Below are positions 51,294-59,711 of a DNA stretch of 64,000 nt, one piece after another. The notes under the pieces are model-generated. The model was not told the origin of the DNA and did no database searches. It saw only the letters and a program-made list of their open reading frames with translations. Origin of the DNA: an uncultured Candidatus Cenarchaeum sp. (GTDB lineage Archaea; Thermoproteota; Nitrososphaeria; Nitrososphaerales; Nitrosopumilaceae); contig OY282369.1 in NCBI GenBank assembly GCA_958295735.1, positions 1,534,161 to 1,598,160 of the forward strand. Reading direction: 5' to 3'. Every line of letters starts with the position of its first letter. The stretch's first letter is position 1. A program made the translations under genes and the position numbers.

Positions 51294-52259
51294 CTATCTG
51301 GATGCGCCCAGCCGCCCGAGCTCGGCCAGCATGGCCGTGAGCTGTATCTCGGGGCTGGACCCCGCCAGGATCCTGTAGTCGTACTTGGCCATGGCCTCCA
51401 GAACCTCCCCCATGTTGGGCGGCGCCGCCCTGTACACGGCCCCGCAGGCGTACTTTAGGAAGTCCGACTCGGACATGCCGTACACCTTTACGAGCTCCAC
51501 CATGCCCTCCCTGGCCTTGGCCAGGTTCCCGCCCATGGCCGCCTTGACCACTCCTTCCACGCTGTCGGCGCGCGCCAGGCCGGCCGCCGCCCTGATGTTG
51601 TCGGCCGTCACCTTGCCGGAACCGGTGGCCGCCGCCGCCTGCAGTATGTTGATGGCGTGCCTCAGGTCGCCCTCGGCCTGGTCGTAGATCTCCTCCAGGC
51701 TCTTCCTGTCCGCGGCCACCTTCTCGGCCTTGGCCAGCCGCCCCAGGTGGGCGACGAGATCCCCCTTTGGTATGGCGGTGAACTTGAACACGGCGCACCT
51801 GCTCTGGATGGGATCTATTATCTTGGATATGTTGTTGGCCACCAGTATGAACCTGCACACCCTGGCGGCGTCCTCTATGGTGCGGCGCAGGGCCGTCTGG
51901 GCGTCCGCGGTCATCTCGTCCGCCTCGTCGAGTATGATTATCTTGAACGGCACGTCCGCGAACGCCGCGTAGTTGGAGAAGCGCTTGACCTTGTCGCGCA
52001 CCATGCCTATGCCGCGCTCGTCAGAGGCGTTGAGCTCCAGCAGGTGGTCCCTCATGTGGTCCCCGAGCACCTGCCGCGCTATGCACAGCGCGGTGGTGGT
52101 CTTGCCCACCCCCGCCGACCCGGAGAACATCAGGTGCGGCATCTCGGCCGGCCTCTCCAGCAGTGCCCGTATGCTACCTATCGCCTCTGCCTGCCCCACC
52201 ACCTCGGACAGTTTCGCGGGCCTGTGCTTTTCCACCCACATGACGCCGCCTCCGGCCAT
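51294..52259 (-). CDS. rfcS: Replication factor C small subunit
   Basis: 321 aa clamp-loader ATPase that loads PCNA. WVEKHRPAKLSEVVGQ, FSGSAGVGKTTTALC (Walker A), LDEADEMTADAQTALRRTIE (Walker B/DEAD) and SRCAVFKF (Arg-finger Ser-Arg-Cys motif) are all present, followed by the C-terminal collar domain. ATG 52259 is ~25 nt after TATA-like TTTATTTAG. It converges on tRNA-Ser with a 36-bp gap. Confidence 0.96.
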   Translation of the reverse strand: MAGGGVMWVEKHRPAKLSEVVGQAEAIGSIRALLERPAEMPHLMFSGSAGVGKTTTALCIARQVLGDHMRDHLLELNASDERGIGMVRDKVKRFSNYAAFADVPFKIIILDEADEMTADAQTALRRTIEDAARVCRFILVANNISKIIDPIQSRCAVFKFTAIPKGDLVAHLGRLAKAEKVAADRKSLEEIYDQAEGDLRHAINILQAAAATGSGKVTADNIRAAAGLARADSVEGVVKAAMGGNLAKAREGMVELVKVYGMSESDFLKYACGAVYRAAPPNMGEVLEAMAKYDYRILAGSSPEIQLTAMLAELGRLGASR

Positions 52260-52308
52260 GCGCGCCGTCGGCGGCGGCCGCTAAATAAACCACGGCATGG
52301 GAGCGCGG

Positions 52309-52400
52309 GTGTAGGCTTGCGTCCAAACCGGAACCACGCCTAGCAACGGCGGACCACTCCCCGACCCCGCGCCTAGATCGCGATGGATGTGGGCCTACAC
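52309..52400 (+). repeat. Miniature inverted-repeat element, family B copy 3
   Basis: 92 bp from GTGTAGGCTTGCGTCC to GGATGTGGGCCTACAC. Flanks GAGCGCGG (52301-52308) and GGGCGCGG (52401-52408) match at 7 of 8. The interior agrees with copy 2 reversed (AACCACGCCTAGCAACGGC). It lies upstream of rfcS, just beyond its promoter. Confidence 0.87.
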
Positions 52401-52535
52401 GGGCGCGGCGCGGGCCCGGGCCCGGGGAGCGGCCCGTTGCCGGGCCCGGGCTCGGCTTGCCGGAGCCTGCCCGCTCCCGGCCGTCCGGCTCGCTGCCCGC
52501 CAGATTTTATATCCGGGCCGCCCCGCGCGCGCCCG

Positions 52536-53228
52536 ATGGCTGTCGAGGCAGGAGGGCGATTCCCCGGCCCCGCCGTGGGCAGGCGGCCTCCCGGGATGGT
52601 GGAGAAGCAGGTGGACGAGGCGCTGCCCGACCTGTTCGGGGGGGAATACGGGAGCGTCCTGTACGTGGGGGCCAACCGCCGCCGCCAGCACTTTCTGGAC
52701 GACTTCGTGGCGTCGTGCGGGGAGGTGGTCGTGCTGGAGGCGCACAGGGAGAACGCCGAGTACATCCGGGAGATGTACGAGCGCGGGGACGCGGCCAAGG
52801 GCGCGGCGGCCAGGAGCTCCCGCCGCCCGGGGAAGGGGGCGAGGGTGAGCGTGGTGCTGGGGGACGTGCGGGCGGCGGCCGCCGCGGTTCCGAGGCGGTT
52901 CGACGCGTGCTTTTTCTGGCACGGCCCCGAGCACCTGTCGCGCGACGAGGCGCCCGGCGTGCTGCGCATGCTCGAGTCCATGGCGGACAGGCTGGTGGTG
53001 CTGGGCATGCCGTACGGCAGGTACGAGCAGGGGGCCGAGTACGGCAACGAGTACGAGGCCCACCTGTGGCACATGTACCCGGAGGACGCCAGGAGGCTGG
53101 GCTACGAGGTCAGCACCGTGGGCCGGCCGGACGACGATCAGGCCAACATGATGGCGTGGAAGAGGATGCGGCCCGCCGGGGGAGTGGAGGGGCGGGGGCG
53201 GCCGGGCCCCGGCCCTACCTCCCCGTAG
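52536..53228 (+). CDS. Methyltransferase-fold protein, divergent
   Basis: 230 aa. SVLYVGANRRRQHFLDDFV resembles a degenerate SAM motif I, VVVLEAHRENAEYIREMY motif II, and DACFFWHGPEHLSRDEAPGV a motif IV region with post-motif helix; LVVLGMPYGRYEQGAEYGNE and AHLWHMYPEDARRLG follow. Fits a class I methyltransferase-like fold, substrate unknown, activity not assured because motif I lacks the GxGxG pattern. ATG 52536 is ~27 nt after TTTTATATC. Confidence 0.75.
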   Translation: MAVEAGGRFPGPAVGRRPPGMVEKQVDEALPDLFGGEYGSVLYVGANRRRQHFLDDFVASCGEVVVLEAHRENAEYIREMYERGDAAKGAAARSSRRPGKGARVSVVLGDVRAAAAAVPRRFDACFFWHGPEHLSRDEAPGVLRMLESMADRLVVLGMPYGRYEQGAEYGNEYEAHLWHMYPEDARRLGYEVSTVGRPDDDQANMMAWKRMRPAGGVEGRGRPGPGPTSP

Positions 53229-53411
53229 GGCGGCTCCCGCGGCCGCGGATCCGGCCGGGCCCGCCCCCGCCCCCGCGGGCCGCGCCGGCGCCGCGCCAAG
53301 CCGTGTGGGGCCGGCTGCCTCCCTTGTCCGCTCCAACGGCAGGACGAATCCGGCCGGGCCCGCCACGCGCCCACGCGGCGGCCGGGCTGCTTCGCGGCAC
53401 CCTTGCGCGCC

Positions 53412-53885
53412 TTACCGACCCGCCCTACCGAAGGACGGGCCATCCAGGCGTCGGCCTGGCCGCTTCGCGGCACCCTTGCGCGCCCCGCGGGGAACCTTGA
53501 AGATCTTCGTGCCGCCGATCGCGTGCTCGATCCTCGCCAAGTTCCCGCCGATCTTCACGTCCTCCTCCCTTCGGGCCGGAGTCGGCTCCTCGGCCTTCTT
53601 GGCGGGATGCGCGAGAACCGTTCCGGCGCCTGTCCCGTGAGGCAAGCGGGGGCTTGCCGCTCTCGTGATGCCGTCCGGCGCCCCGAGCTCGTGCGCGGGC
53701 GCGGGATCGCTGCGCGCGAGCCAGTCTTCGGCGGCCGGTGACCTTCTGAGCGCGCGCTCGCGCCTCAGCTCCGTCTCCGGCCGCCTGTTCGCGTTCAATA
53801 GTGCGGCAACCTGCCGCCTGCGCGGTTTGGCATGCCGTAGTATCGCGCGCGGGGCCTTGCCTGTCACGTCAGCATATTTGACCAT
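53412..53885 (-). CDS. Possible basic protein, weak evidence
   Basis: 157 aa, Arg/Lys-rich. It opens MVKYADVTGKAPRAILRHAK and ends with EDVKIGGNLARIEHAIGGTK, which reads like real protein, while the middle has low-complexity composition. A TATA-like TCAAATAACG lies ~28 nt upstream. Two copies of GCTTCGCGGCACCCTTGCGC at 53392 and 53460 cover its stop region. It could be a real small nucleic-acid-binding protein or a chance frame. Confidence 0.4.
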   Translation of the reverse strand: MVKYADVTGKAPRAILRHAKPRRRQVAALLNANRRPETELRRERALRRSPAAEDWLARSDPAPAHELGAPDGITRAASPRLPHGTGAGTVLAHPAKKAEEPTPARREEDVKIGGNLARIEHAIGGTKIFKVPRGARKGAAKRPGRRLDGPSFGRAGR

Positions 53886-53925
53886 TTAGTCAAAAACAGC
53901 CTCAACTGTAGGCGTTATTTGACCT
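53872..53925. promoter_or_regulatory. AT-rich region with repeated TATTTGACC
   Basis: TATTTGACC occurs at 53874 and 53917 in the same orientation, and TTTGAC-N7-GTCAAA forms a short inverted repeat at the first. GC is unusually low. It could be a divergent promoter with an operator, upstream of the 33-bp repeat array. Confidence 0.45.
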
Positions 53926-53972
53926 CGAGACTATGTGACATGGGCCGGCGCATGCCAGACTGGGAACCGGGC

Positions 53973-54137
53973 GAGGTGCCGGGAGCGCCCGCATGTGCGG
54001 CGGACGAGGTGCCGGGAGCGCCCGCATGTGCGGCGGACGAGGTGCCGGGAGCGCCCGCATGTGCGGCGGACGAGGTGCCGGGAGCGCCCGCATGTGCGGC
54101 GGACGAGGTGCCGGGAGCGCCCGCATGTGCGGCGGAC
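53973..54137 (+). repeat. Five perfect 33-bp tandem repeats
   Basis: Unit GAGGTGCCGGGAGCGCCCGC plus ATGTGCGGCGGAC, five identical copies (165 bp). Each contains the palindrome CCGCA-TG-TGCGG. There are no spacers, so it is not CRISPR. It can be read in frame as an 11-residue repeat (EVPGAPACAAD) in an open frame from TTG 53919 to 54395, but the rest of that frame does not look like protein. Confidence 0.95.
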
Positions 54138-54396
54138 GAGGTGACATCCGTGTATGGAAACACATTTATCCTTATGACAAAGTACCAGTACTGTAAACTA
54201 CCTTTGAACAATTATAATACACGCGGGAAGTTCGATCGTTGCGACAGGCGCCGGATCCGCTTGGCGCGCGGCCCGCGCAACGCCTGGCACGCCTGCGGGG
54301 GATCGGGCCGCGCGCGGCTGGAAAAGCCGGCGGCGAGGATCGGGATGACCATGCCGGCCATCGCGCAGCGCCGCGGGCGGGGGGGCCTGGCGTAAG
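54138..54396 (+). promoter_or_regulatory. Upstream region of the GINS-MCM operon
   Basis: 54145-54225 is AT-rich, with TATA-like ACATTTATCC (~54163) and CAATTATAATAC (~54207). If the second is the GINS promoter, the message has an unusually long leader (~170 nt) for this genome; no start codon in the GINS frame lies closer. Confidence 0.45.
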
Positions 54397-54936
54397 TTGT
54401 GGCGCGCCGACAGCGTGGAGCGGGCCCACGCGGCGGAATTCGAGATGGAGGACGTGAAGTTCACCTTCGTGCGCGACGTCGCGGTCAGCGTAGGGGAAAT
54501 CCGCATCGAGGCCAAGGAGGGCGAGATGATGAATGTCCCGCGGTACGCGGCCACCGTGCTGGAAGAGCAGAAGGCCGGCAAGATCCAAGACACGGACATG
54601 GTGGTCGAGCTCAAGCAGGCCAGCGTGAAGGAGAACGCGCAGGGCGAGTTCGCCCTGGCCACGCTCGAGGACCACTTTTACATCCGGCTCAAGGCGTACG
54701 TGAAAAAGCTGCCCGAGCAGGACCGCGACAAGGTGAATAGCATGCTGAACACGCTGATGCGCAAGAGGCGCGGCAAGATAGTCCGCCTGGCCGACGCGTC
54801 AAAGCTCACGGCCGACCTCTCCGCCAGGCTCACCGTGGAGGAGCGCCTGTTCTACACGGGCCTGCACGAGATAAGCTCCGCGTTCGCCGACCGCATAATG
54901 GGCGGCGCCGGCGGGGACGGGGAGGGACGGCAGTGA
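54397..54936 (+). CDS. GINS complex protein (Gins51/Gins15-like)
   Basis: 179 aa. Predicted to join MCM in the replicative CMG-like helicase. EFEMEDVKFTFVRDVAVSVG and YAATVLEEQKAGKI begin it, and the alpha-helical A domain follows (LATLEDHFYIRLKAYVKKLP, VNSMLNTLMRKRRGKIVRLA, LTVEERLFYTGLHEI). Start options are TTG 54397, GTG 54415 or ATG 54445; none has a TATA at the usual distance. The stop overlaps mcm by GTGA, giving a GINS-MCM operon as in other archaea. Confidence 0.88.
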   Translation: MWRADSVERAHAAEFEMEDVKFTFVRDVAVSVGEIRIEAKEGEMMNVPRYAATVLEEQKAGKIQDTDMVVELKQASVKENAQGEFALATLEDHFYIRLKAYVKKLPEQDRDKVNSMLNTLMRKRRGKIVRLADASKLTADLSARLTVEERLFYTGLHEISSAFADRIMGGAGGDGEGRQ

Positions 54937-57050
54937 GCCAGGCGGCAGCCGAGGCGCCCCCCGGGCCGGGCGAGGCGGGATCCCCGATGACCGACTCGGC
55001 GGTGTCCGAGGTGGTGCGCACGTTCCTGGTGGGGCAGAAGGGCGGGGACGGCCGGTACAAGTACGTGGAGCAGATCGACCGGATGATGCCCAAGGCGGCA
55101 AAGTACATCGCGGTGGACTACAACGATCTGGTGTCGTTCCCCGAGATAGACGCGCGGTTCGGCGAGGATCCCGACGGCGTGCTGGATGCGTTTTCCAGCG
55201 CCATCAGGGAGGTCCTGCAGGAGAGGTTCCCGCGGTACTCGGCCAAGATAAGGGACGAGATCCGCGCCCGCATCGTCAACTATCCTGTGGAGCGCGGCCT
55301 GAGGCAGATCAACGCCGAGATAATCAACCGCGCGACCAGCGTGTCCGGGATGGTCGTGCGCGCCTCGGAGGTCAAGCCGCTGGCCCGGGAGCTCGTCTAC
55401 GTCTGCCCACAGGGCCACCGCACCGTGCTCGTCCTGAGCAGGGGCATGAGCATCCGCCCCCCCACCAAGTGCTCCGATCCCAAGTGCGCCATGCGGGAGC
55501 TGGAAGTGGTGCCCGACGTGAGCCGGTTCATCGACTTCCAGATACTGAGGCTGCAGGAGCTGCCGGAGAACCTCCCCCCGGGCCAGCTGCCGCACTACAT
55601 AGACGTGGCCATAAAGCAGGACCTGGTGGACGGCGCACGGCCCGGCGACCGCATCATACTCACGGGGATAGTGCGCATAGAGCAGGAGCAGATCGCCGGC
55701 GTGGCGAAGGGCAGCAGCGCCCTGTACCGGCTGCGCATAGACGGCAACAACGTGGAGTTCCTGGGCGGGCGCGGCTCCAAGTCGTCGCGCCGCACGGAGC
55801 GGGAGGAGATATCGCCGGAGGAGGAGAAGACGATAAAGTCGCTCGCGGGCGACGAGGGAATATACCAAAAGCTGATAGACTCGTTCGCCCCGCACATACG
55901 CGGCCAGGAGGTCATAAAGGAGGCCATACTGCTGCTGATGGTCGGGTCCACGCAGCGGATCCTGCAGGACGGCAGCAAGATACGCGGCGACATCAACGTG
56001 TTCCTGGTGGGCGACCCCGGGACGGCCAAGAGCGAGATGCTCAAGTTCTGCGCCAGGGTGGCCCCGAGGGGCTTGTACACGTCGGGGCGCGGCTCGACGG
56101 CCGCCGGGCTCACGGCGGCGGTGGTGCGCGACAAGTCCGGGATAATGATGCTGGAGGCCGGCGCCGTGGTGCTCGGCGACCAGGGGCTCGTGTGCATAGA
56201 CGAGTTCGACAAGATGAAGCCGGAGGACCGGAGCGCGCTGCACGAGGTGATGGAACAGCAGTCGGCAAGCATAGCGAAGGGCGGGATAGTGGCGACCCTG
56301 AACGCCCGCACCTCCATACTGGCAGCGGCCAACCCCATGTACGGCAAGTACGACCCGTTCAAGAACATAACGGAGAACGTGAACCTGCCGGTGCCGCTGC
56401 TCACGAGGTTCGACCTCATATTCGTCGTGCGGGACATCCCGTCCAAGGAGAAGGACCGCAAGATCGCCAAGCACATCATAGACCTGCACGCCCCCGTCGG
56501 GGCCGAGAGCCGCTCGCTCATAGACGCGGACATGCTCACCAAGTACCTGGCGTACGCCAAGAGGTTCAACCCCGGCCTGACCCCCGAGGCCGAGGAGAAG
56601 ATCATCGACTACTACATGAAGATGCGCAACGTGGACTCGGAGGAGATGATAACGGTCACGCCGCGCCAGCTGGAGGGGCTCATACGGCTGGCCACCGCCA
56701 GGGCCAGGCTGCTCATGAAGGACACGGTGGAGGGGGAGGACGCCCAGAGGGCCATCGACCTCATGCAGAGCATGCTGCAGGACGCCGGCGTGGACGTGAA
56801 CACGGGCAAGGTGGACCTCGGCGTGCTGCAGGGCAAGCCGCGCAGCGAGGTCTCCCGGATGCAGCTGTTCATGGACGTGCTCAAGTCGCTGGAGGGGGAG
56901 AACCGCGCGGCGGTGGAGGAGAGGGAGTTCGTGAAGGAGCTGGAGCGCTCCGGCAAGTTCTCCGAGGAGGATGCCCGCAACTTTATCAGGCGCATGCTGC
57001 GCGAGGCGTCTATATACGAGTCCAAGCCGGGCCACTACAACAGGGTGTGA
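54933..57050 (+). CDS. mcm: Replicative DNA helicase MCM
   Basis: 705 aa. N-terminal domain to ~250 with a zinc-like site (VCPQGHRT, CSDPKCAMRE), then the AAA+ core: GDPGTAKSEMLKF (Walker A), GLVCIDEFDKM (Walker B), TLNARTSILAAANP (sensor 1) and LTRFDLIFVV (Arg finger region), ending in a C-terminal winged helix (VSRMQLFMDVLKSLEG). All catalytic motifs are intact. GTG 54933 is coupled to the GINS gene. Confidence 0.97.
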   Translation: MSQAAAEAPPGPGEAGSPMTDSAVSEVVRTFLVGQKGGDGRYKYVEQIDRMMPKAAKYIAVDYNDLVSFPEIDARFGEDPDGVLDAFSSAIREVLQERFPRYSAKIRDEIRARIVNYPVERGLRQINAEIINRATSVSGMVVRASEVKPLARELVYVCPQGHRTVLVLSRGMSIRPPTKCSDPKCAMRELEVVPDVSRFIDFQILRLQELPENLPPGQLPHYIDVAIKQDLVDGARPGDRIILTGIVRIEQEQIAGVAKGSSALYRLRIDGNNVEFLGGRGSKSSRRTEREEISPEEEKTIKSLAGDEGIYQKLIDSFAPHIRGQEVIKEAILLLMVGSTQRILQDGSKIRGDINVFLVGDPGTAKSEMLKFCARVAPRGLYTSGRGSTAAGLTAAVVRDKSGIMMLEAGAVVLGDQGLVCIDEFDKMKPEDRSALHEVMEQQSASIAKGGIVATLNARTSILAAANPMYGKYDPFKNITENVNLPVPLLTRFDLIFVVRDIPSKEKDRKIAKHIIDLHAPVGAESRSLIDADMLTKYLAYAKRFNPGLTPEAEEKIIDYYMKMRNVDSEEMITVTPRQLEGLIRLATARARLLMKDTVEGEDAQRAIDLMQSMLQDAGVDVNTGKVDLGVLQGKPRSEVSRMQLFMDVLKSLEGENRAAVEEREFVKELERSGKFSEEDARNFIRRMLREASIYESKPGHYNRV

Positions 57051-57053
57051 CGG

Positions 57054-59429
57054 GTGGCGAAATCCGGGGAGGCGGGCAGGATGGCGGTGGCCGGGCTGGC
57101 CGGCCGGATCGCCGGAGCCTTCGGTCGGACGAGCGCCCAGGAGGCGGGCAGGATGGCGGTGGCCGGGCTGGCCGGGCTGCCGCCGGCGGCCAAGCGGTTC
57201 CTGGAGTCGCAGGGGTACGTCTCGCTGTACCCGCCGCAGGGGGACAGCGTGGAGGCGGGCCTGCTGGACGGCGAGAGCCTGCTGGTCTCGGCGCCCACCG
57301 CCAGCGGGAAGACGCTCGTGGCCATGATGGCCATAATGGCGCACCTGGCGGCCGGCAGGGCCGGCAAGGCCGTCTACCTGAGCCCGCTCAGGGCCCTGGC
57401 GTCGGAGAAGTTCGCCGAGCTCAAAAAACTGGAGGGGGTGGAGGGCCTCCTGCGGAAGGAAAAGGGGATGCCGCGGCGGCCCGTAAAGGTGCGCATCTCC
57501 ACGGGCGACCGGGGCGGCTCGGGCGGCCGCCTGATGGACGCGGACGTGCTGGTGCTGACCAACGAGAGGATGGACGCGCTGATGCGCAACAGCCAGGAGT
57601 GGGAGGATGCCGTGGGCCTGGTGGTGGCGGACGAGATCCACTTGGTGGGCGACCCGACCCGCGGCCCCACGCTGGAGACCGTGCTGACCAAGCTCCGGAT
57701 GGCCGGGGGGCGCCCGCAGCTGGTGGGGCTGAGCGCGACGGTCACCAACGCGGCGAAGATAGCGGACTGGATGGGCGCCACGCTGGTGAGCAGCAGGTGG
57801 AGGCCGGTCCCCCTCCGCGAGGGGGTGTACGACGGCAGGACGGTGTGGATGGCAGGCGGGAAGAGCCGCGACGTGAAGAAGACGCAGCGCGGGGCCCCCG
57901 TGGACCTGGGGGCGGACTCGGTCAGGGAGGGCGGCCAGGCGCTCCTGTTCGCCGAGACCCGCCTCCGGTCGGCGTCCATGGCGGCCAAGGCGGCGGGCGC
58001 CGTCTCCGACATGCTGGACGAGGGCGAGCGGAAGGGGCTGGCGCGGGCATCGGAGAAGATACTCGGGTCCGGCGAGGGCACCGAGATGGTGAAAACCCTG
58101 GCCAAGCTCGTGGCCGACGGCGTCGCCTTCCACCACGCGGGCCTAGACCAGGCCTGCCGGGAGGTGGTGGAGTCGGAGTTCCGCGCGGGGCGCGTAAAGA
58201 TACTGGCCTCCACGCCCACGCTGGCCGCGGGAGTCAACCTGCCGGCCAGGAGGGTGGTCGTCTCCAGCATCAGCAGGTACGACGCGGCGGCGGGGATCAG
58301 CATGCCGATAAGCGTCCTGGAGTACAAGCAGCTGTGCGGCAGGGCGGGGAGGCCGCAGTACGACCGGTTCGGCGAGGCCGTCATAGTTGCAGGCAGCCAC
58401 GATGCGGACGAGGTCGCCGCCCGCTACATACGCGGCAGGCCGGAGCCCGTGACGTCCAAGATAACCGAGGAGAGGCCCATGCGCGTGCACCTGCTCGGCC
58501 TGGTGTCTTCGTCTGACGGCATAAGCGGCGGCGCCGCGACCGAGTTCTTCATGGAGACGCTGGGCGGAAGGCAGTCCACGGCGCGGTCCGTCTCCCGCTC
58601 GGTCGACGACACCGTCGGCTTTCTGGCCTCGTCCGGGATGATCCGGAAGGGCGGAGGCGGGCTGCTGGCGGCCACCCCGCTGGGAAGAAAGGTCTCCTCG
58701 CTGTACATGGATCCGACGACGGCGGTGCGGTTCGTGCACGCCCTGCGCGCGGCCTCCCGCGGCGGGAAAAGGCACACGCTGGGATTCCTCAACCTGCTGT
58801 CGCAGTGCGACGAGTTCTACCCGCGGCTGTACATGCGCGAGCAGGATCACGAGCTCATGAGAGACCTGCTGGACGGCCGGCGCCGCGAGATGCTGGACGC
58901 GCCGCGGCGCTACGGCAGCCCCGACTACCACGGGCCCAACAGGAGCCTCCTGGCCCTGAACGGCTGGATAGAGGAGGCCGGCGAGCTGTGGATGTCCCAG
59001 AACCTCAAGGTGGAGTCGGGGGACATGCACCGCATGGCCGAGACGGCCGACTGGCTCCTGCGCTGCCTGCGGGAGCTGGCGGGGAGGCCGTGGGGCGCCG
59101 ACGCCGCCGCGGCCGTCTCCATGAGCGACGATTTCTACGACGGCGACGACGACGACGACGATGCCGACTACGGGGTCGACGATGCGCTGCTGGCCGAGCT
59201 GGACGCGCTCCGGCGGCGCGTCGCGTACGGCGTGAAGGAGGACCTGCTGGATCTGGTGCGCCTCAGGGGGGTGGGGCGGGTGAGGGCCCGCAGGCTGCGC
59301 AGGGCCGGCTTTGCCACGCTGGACGATCTGGCGGCGGCCCCGCAGAGCAGGATAGCCGCCGTCGCCCGGATCGGCCCCACCATAGCGGCAAGCATAAAGG
59401 ACCAGCTGATCGCCCGCCGGCGCTCCTGA
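57054..59429 (+). CDS. Hel308-family DNA helicase
   Basis: 791 aa superfamily 2 helicase. APTASGKTLVAMMA (motif I), VVADEIHLVG (DEIH box), GLSATVTN (III), LASTPTLAAGVNLPARRVVV (V) and EYKQLCGRAGRPQYDRFGEA (VI), then the winged-helix/ratchet and a C-terminal helix-hairpin-helix (LRGVGRVRARRLRRAGFATL). Unusual: the first ~40 residues contain EAGRMAVAGLAG twice, and an Asp run (DGDDDDDDADYG) lies near 700. Acts at stalled forks; 3 bp after mcm, so co-transcribed. Confidence 0.93.
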   Translation: MAKSGEAGRMAVAGLAGRIAGAFGRTSAQEAGRMAVAGLAGLPPAAKRFLESQGYVSLYPPQGDSVEAGLLDGESLLVSAPTASGKTLVAMMAIMAHLAAGRAGKAVYLSPLRALASEKFAELKKLEGVEGLLRKEKGMPRRPVKVRISTGDRGGSGGRLMDADVLVLTNERMDALMRNSQEWEDAVGLVVADEIHLVGDPTRGPTLETVLTKLRMAGGRPQLVGLSATVTNAAKIADWMGATLVSSRWRPVPLREGVYDGRTVWMAGGKSRDVKKTQRGAPVDLGADSVREGGQALLFAETRLRSASMAAKAAGAVSDMLDEGERKGLARASEKILGSGEGTEMVKTLAKLVADGVAFHHAGLDQACREVVESEFRAGRVKILASTPTLAAGVNLPARRVVVSSISRYDAAAGISMPISVLEYKQLCGRAGRPQYDRFGEAVIVAGSHDADEVAARYIRGRPEPVTSKITEERPMRVHLLGLVSSSDGISGGAATEFFMETLGGRQSTARSVSRSVDDTVGFLASSGMIRKGGGGLLAATPLGRKVSSLYMDPTTAVRFVHALRAASRGGKRHTLGFLNLLSQCDEFYPRLYMREQDHELMRDLLDGRRREMLDAPRRYGSPDYHGPNRSLLALNGWIEEAGELWMSQNLKVESGDMHRMAETADWLLRCLRELAGRPWGADAAAAVSMSDDFYDGDDDDDDADYGVDDALLAELDALRRRVAYGVKEDLLDLVRLRGVGRVRARRLRRAGFATLDDLAAAPQSRIAAVARIGPTIAASIKDQLIARRRS

Positions 59430-59438
59430 GCCGCGGCG

Positions 59439-59711
59439 TCACAGGTGCCAGGGCTCGGCCCCGGACGTTATCTTTTCGGGCAGCGACCCGCGGTGGTCCT
59501 TCAGGAACCCGATGTCCGAGTCCCTGTCCCTGAGATCGTCGGGGAGCATCACCGGTATGCCCTCCATTATGGGGTAGAACCTGGAGCATTTCGGGCAGTA
59601 TATGGCGCCCGCGTCCACGCCGCCCCCCTTCTCGGCCGCGCACTCGAAGAGCTCCAGCGGGGCGTGCTTGTCCATCGGGCACGCCAGAATCTCCATCATG
59701 TCCCTGTCCAT
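59439..59711 (-). CDS. Trm112-like zinc-ribbon protein
   Basis: 90 aa: MEILACPMDKHAPLELFE and IYCPKCSRFYPIMEGIPVML give the paired Cys zinc ribbon and conserved end of the Trm112/DUF343 family, which activates tRNA/rRNA/protein methyltransferases as a partner subunit. ATG 59711 lies within the end of the oxidoreductase gene (16-bp overlap). Its methyltransferase partner is not identified here. It converges with hel308. Confidence 0.88.
   Translation of the reverse strand: MDRDMMEILACPMDKHAPLELFECAAEKGGGVDAGAIYCPKCSRFYPIMEGIPVMLPDDLRDRDSDIGFLKDHRGSLPEKITSGAEPWHL

Noticed and set aside
53973-54137. CRISPR array
   Set aside because: The five 33-bp units are directly abutting with no spacers, and no cas genes are in the window.
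53973-54240. Firm call of a replication origin next to mcm
   Set aside because: No Cdc6/Orc gene or recognised origin-box motif is present; iterons plus AT-rich DNA alone are not enough, so it is only listed as a finding.
53919-54395. A 158-aa protein containing the 11-residue repeat
   Set aside because: Outside the repeats the translation has no protein-like pattern and runs to the GINS start without motifs; kept as repeat only.
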